Positions 26,389 to 35,539 of a stretch of DNA of 64,000 nt are shown one piece after another. Numbering within the stretch: position 1 is the first letter of the stretch; each line of letters starts with the position of its first letter. The translations under genes and the position numbers were made by a program. Source of the stretch: Seohaeicola_A nanhaiensis (GTDB taxonomy: Bacteria > Pseudomonadota > Alphaproteobacteria > Rhodobacterales > Rhodobacteraceae); contig NZ_JBHSGI010000033.1 of assembly GCF_042654245.1 (NCBI RefSeq), positions 310,001 through 374,000 on the forward strand. The letters run 5' to 3'. A model generated the notes under the pieces. That model searched no databases. It saw only the letters and a list, made by a program, of their open reading frames with translations, and had not been told where the DNA came from.

Positions 26389-27408
26389 ATGAAGACCAAG
26401 ACGATGATCGCCGCGGCGCTGGCGCTGGCCGGGCTTGCCGCGGGCGCGGCGGGGGCCGAGCCTTTCGACGACGGCCAGTCCAAGACCTACTACGAGGCCT
26501 TCAAGGGCAAGAAGGTCGGCTTCGTGCCGCTGTCCATGGGGTTTGACCTGACCGAGGGCTGGAACGCCGGGCTGCAGAACCAGGCCAAGGCGCTGGGCTA
26601 CGAGGTCATGGTACGCGACCCGAACTGGAACACCGAGGCGGGCGCCCAGGCCGCCAACGGGTTCATCGCCGAAAAGCCCGATGTGCTGATCCTGCATCCG
26701 CTCGACATGCAGGCCTATAACCGGATCGTGCAGAAGGCGATGGCCGCAGGGATCAACGTGATCCAGGTCAACCTGAAATCCATCACCAACGGCGATGCCT
26801 ATGTCGGCACCGACTGGTACGAGATGGGCGTGAAACAGGCAGAGGCGCTTGTCGGCGCCTGCGGCGAAGGCTCGGGCAAGAACGGCAAGGTCGCCTTCAT
26901 CCAGGGGATGCTGGCGACGCCGACCGCAACGATCTCGGGGCAGGGCGCGCAGGACGTGTTCGACAAGCACCCCGAGATCCAGGTCGTCGCCACCCAGGCG
27001 GCGGACTGGGATGCGTCGAAGGCGCAGGCGATTACCTCGACCATCCTGAAACAGCACCCCGATCTCTGCGGCGTTCTGGGGCTCTGGGACGGTCAGGACA
27101 TCGGCACCGCCGCGGCCATCCGCGAGGCGGGGCTGCAGGATCAGGTGTTTCTCGTGACCTCGGGCGGCGGCAACCAGTCGGCGGCCTGCGACAACCTCGA
27201 GAACGGCAACTTCGACGCCTACTACAGCTATGACGTGCCCGGTCAGGCGCGCGACCTGAACGCGGCGGTGAAGATCCTGCTGCAGACCAAGCCCGAGCCG
27301 GGCTCGGCGCCCTTCGCGCTCTACACCCCGCTCAAGCTGATCACCAAGGACAACATGACGCCCGCGTCCTGCTGGACCCTGGACCAGCTGAAGGCCTCGG
27401 GCGGCTGA
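26389..27408 (+). CDS. sugar-type ABC transporter substrate-binding protein (periplasmic binding protein 4 family)
   Basis: This 339-residue protein has a signal peptide of about 23 residues (MIAAALALAGLAAGAAGAE) and the two-lobed Peripla_BP_4 fold: VGFVPLSMGFDLTEGWNAGLQNQAKALGYEV, EKPDVLILHPLDMQAYNRIVQKAMAAGINVIQVN and LCGVLGLWDGQDIGTAAAIREAG. Ligands of the group are usually sugars or polyols, but autoinducer and other binding is known. GGAGGAGAG precedes the start. A stable hairpin lies after its stop. Confidence 0.92.
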   Translation: MKTKTMIAAALALAGLAAGAAGAEPFDDGQSKTYYEAFKGKKVGFVPLSMGFDLTEGWNAGLQNQAKALGYEVMVRDPNWNTEAGAQAANGFIAEKPDVLILHPLDMQAYNRIVQKAMAAGINVIQVNLKSITNGDAYVGTDWYEMGVKQAEALVGACGEGSGKNGKVAFIQGMLATPTATISGQGAQDVFDKHPEIQVVATQAADWDASKAQAITSTILKQHPDLCGVLGLWDGQDIGTAAAIREAGLQDQVFLVTSGGGNQSAACDNLENGNFDAYYSYDVPGQARDLNAAVKILLQTKPEPGSAPFALYTPLKLITKDNMTPASCWTLDQLKASGG

Positions 27409-27426
27409 CCCCGCCCCGCTGAACCC

Positions 27427-27452
27427 GTGCGACCCGCCCTGGCGGGTCGCAC
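27427..27452 (+). ncRNA. perfect 12-bp intergenic hairpin after the binding-protein gene
   Basis: GTGCGACCCGCC and GGCGGGTCGCAC are separated by two bases. No U tract follows. It sits between the binding protein and the permease-fusion gene and resembles the 3'-stabilising hairpins that raise binding-protein mRNA levels. Confidence 0.5.
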
Positions 27453-27508
27453 CATCCGGCCCGGGAGAGGGCAGGCCCGACGGGCGCGACTGACTGGAGT
27501 TTCAAGGC

Positions 27509-29632
27509 ATGGCCGCAACTGAAAACTGGGCGAAATGGCGTTCGCGCTGGGTGCCCGACCATGTGGTCGGCGAGATCCTGTCCAAGACCTGGATCGACAC
27601 GCTGATCCCGGCCTTCATCCTGGTGCTGGTGCTGGTCGTCTTCGGTGCCCAGATGCCCAATTTCTTCTCGGCCTCGAATGTCTCGGACATCGGGCGGATG
27701 TATGGCGAATACCTCTTCGTCGCCATCGGCATGACCATCGTGATGATGGCAGGTGGCATCGACCTCTCGGTCGGCTCGACCTTCGCGCTGTGCAATTTCG
27801 TGGCGCTGTCGCTGATCAACTACCTGGAATGGCCGCTGGCCTTCGGCATCCCGCTGGTCATGCTGACCGGCGCGGCGGTCGGGCTGATCAACGGAATCCT
27901 CATCGGCTATCTGGGCCTGCGCGCCTTCCTGACCACGCTGGTGATGCTGATCATCGTGCGCGCGGTGGTCGACAGCCTGCTGCTCGATTTCTCCATGACC
28001 ATCGGGCGCGGCTTCAACGCCTCGGCCGCGTGGGAGTTCATGGCGCTGGGCAATATCTTCGGTGTGCCGGCCAGCCTGGTCGTCGCCGCGCTGGTGGGCA
28101 TCGTGGCGCATCTCGTGCTCACGCGGATGCGCTTCGGCTGGCACGTCATGGCGGTCGGCGGCTCGCGCCGCTCGGCCTATAACGCCGGGATCAAGGTGCG
28201 CCGCACGGTCTGCCTGACCTATGTCCTTTCCGGCGCGCTCTGCGGCCTGGCGGCGACCTTCTACGCCGCCCGCCTGTCGAGCGCGAGCGCCGATGTCGGG
28301 CGCGGGATGGAGGTGACGATCCTCACCGCCGTGGTCCTTGGCGGCATAAGCCTCGGCGGCGGGCGCGGCTCGGTCGTCAAGGCGGCGCTGGGCACGGTGA
28401 TCATCATCCTGGTGCAGAACAGCCTGATCCAGATGGGCCTGCTCAGCGGCACCAGTTCGCTGATCCTGGGCTGCGTCCTGCTGCTGGCCGTCGCCATCGA
28501 CGTGCGCTGGGTCAAGAACCGCCACAAGATCCTGGCTCGCGCCTATGTCTCGCCGGCCTACTTCAAGCTGCCCCCGCTGCCCGAGACGGCGCAGGATTCG
28601 GGCTCGGACTATGCGCTGAACGACCGTCTGCGCGGTGTCGAGGCCATCGGTCTCGGCACGCTGGAAGGTCCCGAGGACATGATCTTCGACCGCGACGACA
28701 ACATGTATTGCGGCAGCCGGCACGGCGACGTGATGCGCATCTTCGCGCCCGACTACACACGGATCGAGGTCTTTGCCCATATCGGCGGCCACCCGCTGGG
28801 CATGGCGTTTGACGCGCAGGACAACCTGCATGTCTGCGTCGGCGGCATGGGCCTGTTCCGCATCGCGCCCGACCGCACCGTGACCAAGCTTTCGGACGAG
28901 ACCAACCGCAGCTGGCTGTCCATCGTCGACGACTCGCGCCTGCGGCTGGCCGACGATCTCGACATCGCGCCGGACGGGCGGGTCTTCTTCTCCGAGGCCA
29001 CGGTGCGCTACGAGATGTACGACTGGATGGTCGATGCACTCGAGGCGCGGGGCAACGGGCGGATCATCTGCTATGACCCAAAGGACGGATCGTCGCGCAC
29101 CGTCCTGCCGAACCTGCAGCTGCCGAACGGCATCTGCGTCGAGTTCGAAGGCCAGTCGCTGCTTTACGCCGAGACCTGGGGCTGCCGCATCACCCGCTAC
29201 TGGTTTGACGGGCCGAAGAAGGGCCAGCGCGAGGTGGTGATCGCCAACCTGCCGGGCTATCCCGACAACATCAACCGCGCCTCGGACGGCACCTACTGGT
29301 GCGCGCTCTGCGGGATGCGCTCGCCCGTCTTCGACCTCTCCCAGCGGATGCCGGGCTTCCGCCGCCGGATGGTGCAAAGCGTGGCGCGCGACGACTGGCT
29401 TTATCCCAACATGAACACCGGCTGCGTCATCAAGTTCAACGCGCAGGGCGAGATCCTCGACGTGCTCTGGGATTTGGGCGGCGAGGCGCATCCGATGATC
29501 ACCTCGATCCGCGAACACAAGGGCTGGCTCTATCTGGGCGGCATCTACAACAACCGGGTCGGGCGCTACCGCATTCCGGGCGCCGATCCCGACTGGACCT
29601 CGTCTGACTCCTATTGGGGGAAACGGTCATGA
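27509..29632 (+). CDS. ABC transporter permease fused to an SMP-30/strictosidine-synthase-like beta-propeller
   Basis: This 707-residue continuous frame holds two families. Residues about 20-345 are an RbsC-type permease: MMAGGIDLSVGSTFALCNF, GLINGILIGYLGLRAFLTTLVML, VVLGGISLGGGRGSVVKAALGT. Residues about 370-705 are a soluble SMP-30/gluconolactonase/strictosidine-synthase-like propeller with LEGPEDMIFDRDDNMYCG, GHPLGMAFDAQDNLHVCVGG, LADDLDIAPDGRVFFSEA and GYPDNINRASDGTYWCALCG. The linker (VAIDVRWVKNRHKILARAYVSP) directly follows the last membrane helix, so the propeller's side of the membrane depends on helix number; cytoplasmic is more likely for this permease family. Lactonase activity coupled to uptake is an attractive but unproven idea. 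Confidence 0.9.
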   Translation: MAATENWAKWRSRWVPDHVVGEILSKTWIDTLIPAFILVLVLVVFGAQMPNFFSASNVSDIGRMYGEYLFVAIGMTIVMMAGGIDLSVGSTFALCNFVALSLINYLEWPLAFGIPLVMLTGAAVGLINGILIGYLGLRAFLTTLVMLIIVRAVVDSLLLDFSMTIGRGFNASAAWEFMALGNIFGVPASLVVAALVGIVAHLVLTRMRFGWHVMAVGGSRRSAYNAGIKVRRTVCLTYVLSGALCGLAATFYAARLSSASADVGRGMEVTILTAVVLGGISLGGGRGSVVKAALGTVIIILVQNSLIQMGLLSGTSSLILGCVLLLAVAIDVRWVKNRHKILARAYVSPAYFKLPPLPETAQDSGSDYALNDRLRGVEAIGLGTLEGPEDMIFDRDDNMYCGSRHGDVMRIFAPDYTRIEVFAHIGGHPLGMAFDAQDNLHVCVGGMGLFRIAPDRTVTKLSDETNRSWLSIVDDSRLRLADDLDIAPDGRVFFSEATVRYEMYDWMVDALEARGNGRIICYDPKDGSSRTVLPNLQLPNGICVEFEGQSLLYAETWGCRITRYWFDGPKKGQREVVIANLPGYPDNINRASDGTYWCALCGMRSPVFDLSQRMPGFRRRMVQSVARDDWLYPNMNTGCVIKFNAQGEILDVLWDLGGEAHPMITSIREHKGWLYLGGIYNNRVGRYRIPGADPDWTSSDSYWGKRS

Positions 29633-30705
29633 TCGCCTTTCTGCGGCGCAAGCTGGATGACATCCGCGGCAGCGGCGATGCGGCCGTCACCGTGCCCTCG
29701 ATGGATGGGGCGCTGCGGCCCAACAGCCTGCTCGACAGCGCGACGGCGCTTGCCTCCGTGCGCCGGCCCGATCAGCTCTGCGACCTCGGCGGCGAGGTAG
29801 TCTATTCATCGGGCAACGCCGTTTTCGCCCTGCACGACGGCGCCGAGCGGCACCGCTAAGGATCGGAAGTGACCGCGCTGGCCGCCGGGCCGGATGGCGC
29901 GCTGGCCGTGGGGCTGGACGATGGATCGCTCAAGGTGCTGGGCGGCGCCCACGCAAAGACCGATCTGTCGGCGCTCGGCCTCACCTGTCCGGTTGCGCTC
30001 GCCTTCGACGGGCCAGACACGCTCTATGCCGCCAACGGCTCGGACCGCTACGCGCCCGGCGAGTGGAAACACGACCTGATGACGCGCGGCGCCTCGGGCG
30101 CGGTCTGGCGCATCGACCTTGCCTCGGGGCGGGGCGAGAAACTGATGACCGGTCTCGCCTGGCCGCTCGGCCTCGCGCTATCTCCCGAGGGTCTGGTCGT
30201 GGTCGAAAGCTGGCGGCACCGGGTGCTGACCCGCGACGCGGCGGGCACCGTGCGCCCGCGCCTGACCGACCTGCCGGCCTATCCCGCGCGCATCGCCCCG
30301 GCGGCGGACGGCGGCTGGTGGCTTGCGCTCTTCGCGCCGCGCAACCAGCTGACCGAGTTCATCCTGCGCGAGCCGGGTTTCCGCGACGCGATGATGGCCG
30401 AGGTGGACCCTCAGTGGTGGGCCGCCCCCGCGCTGGAACCTTCGGACAGCTTCCTGCGCCCGCTGCAGGGCGGCGCTCAGAAACACCTCGGCGTGGTCAA
30501 GCCCTGGGCACCCAGCCAGTCCTACGGGCTGGTCCTGCGGCTCGACGCCGCCTTCCGCCCGCGCTTCAGCCAGCACAGCCGCGCCGACGGACGCCGCCAC
30601 GGCGTGACCAGCGTGATCGAATCCGGCGGCCGGGTGCTGGCCACCGCCAAGGGGGGCGACGTGATCCTGTCGCTGGACGTGACACAGCAGGGAGGCCGCA
30701 GATGA
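29629..30705 (+). pseudogene. SMP-30-like beta-propeller gene interrupted by an in-frame TAA
   Basis: The frame opens at ATG 29629, overlapping the fusion-gene stop (ATGA), and is interrupted by TAA at 29857-29859. The same frame then continues unbroken from 29860 to the TGA at 30703, and that TGA overlaps the ATPase start. A GTG at 29869 could restart a 278-residue C-terminal product. The two parts join in one propeller blade: VFALHDGAERHR, stop, GSEVTALAAGPDGALAVGL. Without the stop the product would be 358 residues, normal for the family (LYAANGSDRYAPGEWKHD, AWPLGLALSPEGLVVVESW). A nonsense mutation or a base-call error is likelier than two genes. Confidence 0.75.
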
Positions 30706-32195
30706 CCGCGCATCTGGAAATGCGCAAGGTGACGAAGGAATATCGCGGCGTTCCCGCGATCACCGACGTCGACTTTCACCTCAACAAGGGCAAGGTGCAC
30801 GCGCTGCTCGGCGAAAACGGCGCCGGCAAGTCGACCCTGACCAAGATGATGTGCGGTGTAACCGGGCTGACCCGGGGCGAAATGCTGCTCGACGGCAAGC
30901 CGGTCAGCTTCTCGACCCCGGCCGAGGCGCTGGACAGCGGCGTGGCGATGGTCTTCCAGGAAACCTCGCTGGTGCCGTCGATGACCGTGGCCCAGAACCT
31001 GTATCTGGGCGATGAAAAGCTGTTCAACCGCATTCGCAGCCTGAACATCGCGGCACAGACCTTCCTGCAATCGCTGAACTTCAACGTGAACCCGACCACG
31101 ATGGTCGCGGGCCTGGGTGCGGCACACAAGCAGATGGTCGAGATCGCCCGCGCGGTGCGTAAGAACGTGCGGGTCATCATCTTCGACGAACCCACCGCCG
31201 CCCTCACGCCCGAGGAAAAGCACCACTTCTTCGCGCTGGTCGAGCGGCTGAAACAGCGCGGCGTGTCGATCATCTTCATCAGCCACGCGCTGGAAGAGGC
31301 GCTGCAGATCGCCGATGTGATCACCGTCCTGCGCGACGGCGCCCTGATCGAAACCGCGCCGGCCAGCAGCTTCGACCGCGAGCGGATCGTGCGCGCCATG
31401 GTCGGGCGCAGCATCGAGAATTCGACCTACGGCGCACAGCGCACGCAGACCCGGCAGGGTCAGGACAAGGTGCTGAGCGTGCAGAACGTGTCGATGGGCA
31501 CCATCGTCAAGAACACCTCCTTCTCGATCTATTCGGGGCAGGTGACCGGCATCTTCGGCCTGATCGGCTCGGGCCGCACCGAAACCGCCAAGATCATCTC
31601 GGGCGTGGTCAAACGCAACTTCCTGAACGGCGGCGAAATCCGCCTGCACGACCGCTCGGTCCGCTATCGCGTGCCGCGCCAGGCGATGGAAGACGGGATC
31701 GTCTACGTCACCGAGGATCGCAAGGCCGAGGGCTTTTTCGAAACCATGTCGATTGCCGAGAACCTGTCGATGGGCCGGCTGTCCGCCGGTCTGACCCAAG
31801 GCGTCGTGGTGACGCGCGCCGAGATGCAGAAGCTGGCCGCAGACTGGACCAAATCGCTCAACATCCGCGCCATCGATTCCGACGCGCGGGTGATCGAGCT
31901 GTCGGGCGGCAACCAGCAGAAGGTGGTGATCGCCAAGTCGCTCGTGCAGCAGCCGCAGATCGTGATCTTTGACGAACCGACGCGGGGCGTGGACGTGGGC
32001 GCCATCGCCGAGATCCACCAGCTGATCAACCGTCTGGCCGACGAGGGGCTGGCCGTGGTGGTGATCTCCTCCTACCTGCCCGAGATCCTCAGCATTTCCG
32101 ACCGTATCCTGGTCTGCCGCGCCGGCCGCGTGGTCGAGGAATTTGACCCTCTGGATACCGACGAACAGCGGATCATGTTCGCCGCGGTGCATTAG
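30702..32195 (+). CDS. ribose-type ABC transporter ATP-binding protein with two ABC domains (RbsA-like)
   Basis: This 497-residue protein has tandem ATPase domains. The first has Walker A GENGAGKST (about 36-44), VFQETSLVPSMTVAQNLYLG and Walker B VIIFDEPTAALTPEE. The second has the degenerate GLIGSGRTETAKIISG typical of this family, the YVTEDRKAEGFFETMSIAENLSMG segment, the LSGGNQQKVVIAKSL signature and IVIFDEPTRGVDVGA. It starts at ATG 30702, overlapping the preceding frame. It powers the importer formed by the two permeases and the binding protein. Confidence 0.94.
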   Translation: MTAHLEMRKVTKEYRGVPAITDVDFHLNKGKVHALLGENGAGKSTLTKMMCGVTGLTRGEMLLDGKPVSFSTPAEALDSGVAMVFQETSLVPSMTVAQNLYLGDEKLFNRIRSLNIAAQTFLQSLNFNVNPTTMVAGLGAAHKQMVEIARAVRKNVRVIIFDEPTAALTPEEKHHFFALVERLKQRGVSIIFISHALEEALQIADVITVLRDGALIETAPASSFDRERIVRAMVGRSIENSTYGAQRTQTRQGQDKVLSVQNVSMGTIVKNTSFSIYSGQVTGIFGLIGSGRTETAKIISGVVKRNFLNGGEIRLHDRSVRYRVPRQAMEDGIVYVTEDRKAEGFFETMSIAENLSMGRLSAGLTQGVVVTRAEMQKLAADWTKSLNIRAIDSDARVIELSGGNQQKVVIAKSLVQQPQIVIFDEPTRGVDVGAIAEIHQLINRLADEGLAVVVISSYLPEILSISDRILVCRAGRVVEEFDPLDTDEQRIMFAAVH

Positions 32196-32215
32196 GGTCG
32201 GCCTTGTTGCATATA

Positions 32216-32228
32216 TATGTGGACGTTT
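32216..32228 (+). repeat. 13-bp promoter repeat, copy 2
   Basis: TATGTGGACGTTT, identical to 11317-11329, here 83 bp before the SDR start and next to an alternating ATATATAT run. It may be a shared regulator site or promoter element. Confidence 0.4.
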
Positions 32229-32310
32229 CTGCGCTATATCTGCACACTGACCCGGTGGCGGCGCGCAGCACAGCGACCCCGCAGACCTGTGCGAACTGGA
32301 GGAAAGACGC

Positions 32311-33081
32311 ATGAGACTAGAAGGTAAACTGGCCGTCATCACGGCGGCGGCGTCGGGCATGGGGCGCGCGGGGGTCGAGTTGTTCTGCCGCGAAGGCGCC
32401 CGCGTCTGCGCCGTCGACATGAACGCCGCCGCGCTGGACGATCTGGCATCGGCGATGAAGGCCGCCGGCACCCCCATCGAGACGGTCACCGCCGACCTTT
32501 CGCAGGCCGAAGCCATCCGCAGCAGCGTCGACGACGCGGCGGACAAACTCGGGGGCATCGACGTGATGTGGGCCCATGCGGGCATTCCGGGCCCGGCGGG
32601 GATCGAGGATCTGGATCTCGACGCCTACCGCAAGGCCATGGCAGTCAACGTCGATTCCGCCGCGCTGGGCGCCGGTGCGGTGATCCGGCACATGCGCAAG
32701 CGCGGCGGCGGCTCGATCATCTTCACCGCCTCGGTCTCGGGCATCGTCGGCTCGCGCTTTTCGCCGGTCTATTCCGCCGGGAAATTCGCAGTTGTCGGCC
32801 TGACCAAGTCCCTGGCCCAGACCTTCGCCCCCGACGGCGTGCGGGTGAACGTGGTCTGCCCCGGCCTCGCCGACACGCCGATGGGGATCAAGTTCGTCAG
32901 CCGCAAGGAAGACCCGGAAGAGGCCAAGGCCAATACCGCGATGATGCTCTCGGCCATCCCGCTGGGCCGCCTGGTCCGCGCCGAAGAGATCGCCCATGCG
33001 GCGCTCTGGTTCGCTTCGGACGATTCCTCCTTCGTCACCGGGGTCGATCTCCCCGTGGACGGCGGCTTTACCTGCCGCTGA
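32311..33081 (+). CDS. SDR family NAD(P)-dependent oxidoreductase
   Basis: This 256-residue classical short-chain dehydrogenase has the cofactor loop TAAASGMGRAGVELF (TGxxxGxG variant, about 11-25), Asp37 after the second strand suggesting NAD preference, the NAG-like HAG motif, catalytic Ser in TASVSGIVG, and YSAGK (Tyr-x3-Lys). The C-terminus GVDLPVDGGFTCR is typical. It may oxidise a sugar, polyol or hydroxyacyl intermediate imported by the ABC system. It is separated from the ATPase gene by 115 bp and may have its own promoter. It is followed by a strong terminator. Confidence 0.92.
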   Translation: MRLEGKLAVITAAASGMGRAGVELFCREGARVCAVDMNAAALDDLASAMKAAGTPIETVTADLSQAEAIRSSVDDAADKLGGIDVMWAHAGIPGPAGIEDLDLDAYRKAMAVNVDSAALGAGAVIRHMRKRGGGSIIFTASVSGIVGSRFSPVYSAGKFAVVGLTKSLAQTFAPDGVRVNVVCPGLADTPMGIKFVSRKEDPEEAKANTAMMLSAIPLGRLVRAEEIAHAALWFASDDSSFVTGVDLPVDGGFTCR

Positions 33082-33101
33082 GGCCGCGTCCCACCGAAAG
33101 C

Positions 33102-33138
33102 AAAACCGCCCGGACTCAAAGCCCGGGCGGTTTTCTTT
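33102..33138. terminator. bidirectional Rho-independent terminator
   Basis: AAAACCGCCCGG and CCGGGCGGTTTT form a perfect 12-bp stem with a 9-base loop, with TTTTCTTTT on the plus side and the leading AAAA serving as the U tract on the minus side. It lies between the convergent SDR and TRAP system 3 genes and can end both. Confidence 0.9.
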
Positions 33139-33191
33139 TGCACGAACAACAAATGCCGCCGGATCTCTCCGGCGGCACCGCAATCCTCGCC

Positions 33192-34220
33192 TCAGTTCCC
33201 GCGCAGCGCGATGGCCTCGTCCAGCATGGTCTGGGCGTCTTCGCCGTTCTCTTTCACGAAGGCCTCCCACACCGTCGCGGCCTTGTCGCGCCAGGCGGGA
33301 ATGTCGTCGGCACCCAGAACCACGACCGTCGCGCCCGCGGCCTTCAGCGCCTCGACGCTCGCCGTTGCGTTCTCCTCGACGGTCTTCAGCGCCCGCGCCG
33401 CCAGCTCGCTTCCGGTCTCCATCATCACCTGCTGCTGCTCGGGCGTCAACGAATTGAACTCCGCCAGCGACATGATGATCGGCGTGACCGCGGGCCAGGC
33501 GAAGGGCGTCACCGTCAGCCCCTTCAGCGGCAGCTTGTTGTCGTGGGAATAGATCGGCGGCAGGATGCCCCCGTCGACCACACCCTGCGTCAGCGCCGGC
33601 ACCAGCTCGGCCCCGGCGATGGCGACGGGTGAATAGCCATAGACCTCGCCCGCCAGCTGACCGATCCGGCCCCCGGCGATACGGATCTTGAGGCCCTTCA
33701 GATCCTCCATGGTTTTCACCGCGTCCGGCCGCGTCAGGTAGAACGAGCTGGGATAGTCGGTCGGTGCGATCGAGATCAGCTTGAACCCGCGCTTTTCCAT
33801 CGCCGCCGCCAGCACGCCGCCGCCCTTTTCGCTTTCAAAGAAGCGCTGGCCGTGGCTCATGTCGTCCAGCTTGACGTCGAACAGGAAGGGCAGGTCGAAG
33901 ATGCCCCACAGAGGCTCGACGCTGGCGGCAACCGGCGCCACCGAATAGGTCATGCTGACCTGGCCCGACAGGATCGCCGGCAGTTCCTGGTTGATCGGCA
34001 TGATCTGGGCCGAGGGGAACACGCGGAAGGTCACTTCGCCCTTGGTCTTCTCGGTCACCTGCTGGGTGAACCACTCGACGTTGCGGTGATGCTGCGACGC
34101 GGTCGGATAGGCATGGACAAAGCGCAGCTCCTTCGCCCAGGCGCCGCCCGCCATCAGCGCCGCCGCCAGACCGCCGGCCACGGCCACCCGGGCGGCCCTT
34201 CTGGTAAATCCTTCAAACAT
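33192..34220 (-). CDS. TRAP transporter solute-binding protein, DctP family (system 3)
   Basis: This 342-residue periplasmic protein starts at ATG 34220 (MFEGFTRRAARVAVAGGLAAALMAGGAWA is the signal peptide). The DctP features are VTEKTKGEVTFRVFPSAQIMPINQELPAILSGQVSM and DLKGLKIRIAGGRIGQLAGEVYGYSPVAI, with the conserved Arg region. It is the last gene of an alcohol dehydrogenase - Q - M - P operon, so its ligand may be an organic acid produced or consumed by the dehydrogenase. Confidence 0.92.
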   Translation of the reverse strand: MFEGFTRRAARVAVAGGLAAALMAGGAWAKELRFVHAYPTASQHHRNVEWFTQQVTEKTKGEVTFRVFPSAQIMPINQELPAILSGQVSMTYSVAPVAASVEPLWGIFDLPFLFDVKLDDMSHGQRFFESEKGGGVLAAAMEKRGFKLISIAPTDYPSSFYLTRPDAVKTMEDLKGLKIRIAGGRIGQLAGEVYGYSPVAIAGAELVPALTQGVVDGGILPPIYSHDNKLPLKGLTVTPFAWPAVTPIIMSLAEFNSLTPEQQQVMMETGSELAARALKTVEENATASVEALKAAGATVVVLGADDIPAWRDKAATVWEAFVKENGEDAQTMLDEAIALRGN

Positions 34221-34273
34221 GGTCTTTCTCTCACTCCCTTGGTTGATGTGCTGTAGGTGCCGCGACACGGCGC

Positions 34274-35539
34274 CTATTCGAAGACGGTCGACAGCCAGGG
34301 CGCCCACCACAGGACCCCCAGCGCGAGAAGCAGCGTGAAGAAATAGGGCAGCGCCCCGCGCATCACCGTCGCTATCGACACGTTGAAATATCCGCTCAGC
34401 GCGAACAGGCTCATGCCCACCGGTGGCGTCACCTGCGCGATCATCATGCAGGCGATGGTCAGGATCGCGAAATGCGTCGGCGAATAGCCAATCGCCTGCA
34501 CCACCGGAAACACGATGGGGATGGTGATGTAGAGGATCGGAACCGGATCCAGCACCGTGCCGAGCACGATGAAGATCAGCAGGATCATCAGCATTGTCAG
34601 ATGCTCGCTGACCGGCAGCGAGGTCATGAACAGCGTGAAGCTCTGCGGGATGTTGGCAAATGTCAGCGCATTGGCAAACACCGTCGCCCCGCCGAGGATC
34701 ACGAAGATGATGGTCGTGGTCACCACCGCTGCCTCGGCGCTGCGGGTCAGGATGCGCAGCGTGAAATTCCTGCGCTCGAAGATCGCGCTCATCACCAGCA
34801 CATAGGCCACGGCCACCGCCGCCGCCTCGGTCGGGGTGAACAGCCCGGCATAGATGCCGCCCAGCACGATGGCGGGCATCGCCAGCGCCGGCAGCGCGGC
34901 CACGAAACTGTGCCACACATCGCCCGCACTGGCCCGCGCGCGCAATTCCTGCTTGCCGAACCAGCTCAGCGCGATGGCCGTCAGCACCAGCAGGACGGTG
35001 ATCACCAGGCCGGGGATCACCCCGGCGAGGAACAGGCGCGAGACATCCATCTGCGCGATGGCGGCGAAAAGGATCATGTAGATGCTGGGCGGGATCATCT
35101 GCCCCAGCGTGCCCGACACCGCGATGACCCCCAGCGCGTCCTTGCGGTCGTATCCCGCGCGCATCATGTAGGGCAGCAGCATGGAACCGACGGCGACCAC
35201 CGTCGCCGTGGACGACCCCGACAGCGCCCCGAAGATCGCGCAGGTCACGACGCCCGTGGCGGGCAGGCCGCCGCGCAGGTGGCCCAGCAGGTTCTCGATG
35301 AACCGGAACAACCGCCCGGCAAGGCCCATGTCGGTCATCAGGTTCCCGGCCAGCAGGAAGAAGGGCACCGCCAGCAACAGCCAGCTGTCGATGGCGATGA
35401 ACAACTGCGAGACGACGGCCTGCACCGGCATCCCGATGTCCAGCAGCAGGATGATGCCGCCCGAGACCAGCATCGCCGCCCAGATCGGGGACCCGGCGAT
35501 CATCAGCAGAAAGAAGGCGGCGATGCCGAAAAGGGTCAT
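34274..35539 (-). CDS. TRAP transporter large permease, DctM family (system 3)
   Basis: This 421-residue polytopic protein starts at ATG 35539 (MTLFGIAAFFLLMIAGSPIWAAMLVSGG), overlapping the small permease stop by ATGA. Conserved loops include TCAIFGALSGSSTATVVAVGSMLLPYMMRAGYDRKDA, GQMIPPSIYMILFAAI and ACMMIAQVTPPVGMSLFALSGYF. It has about 12 membrane helices, of usual length. Confidence 0.94.
   Translation of the reverse strand: MTLFGIAAFFLLMIAGSPIWAAMLVSGGIILLLDIGMPVQAVVSQLFIAIDSWLLLAVPFFLLAGNLMTDMGLAGRLFRFIENLLGHLRGGLPATGVVTCAIFGALSGSSTATVVAVGSMLLPYMMRAGYDRKDALGVIAVSGTLGQMIPPSIYMILFAAIAQMDVSRLFLAGVIPGLVITVLLVLTAIALSWFGKQELRARASAGDVWHSFVAALPALAMPAIVLGGIYAGLFTPTEAAAVAVAYVLVMSAIFERRNFTLRILTRSAEAAVVTTTIIFVILGGATVFANALTFANIPQSFTLFMTSLPVSEHLTMLMILLIFIVLGTVLDPVPILYITIPIVFPVVQAIGYSPTHFAILTIACMMIAQVTPPVGMSLFALSGYFNVSIATVMRGALPYFFTLLLALGVLWWAPWLSTVFE

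Noticed and set aside
27341..29518. A 725-codon minus-strand open frame
   Set aside because: It is antisense to the permease-propeller fusion; composition is His/Asp/Gln-rich without any family motif.
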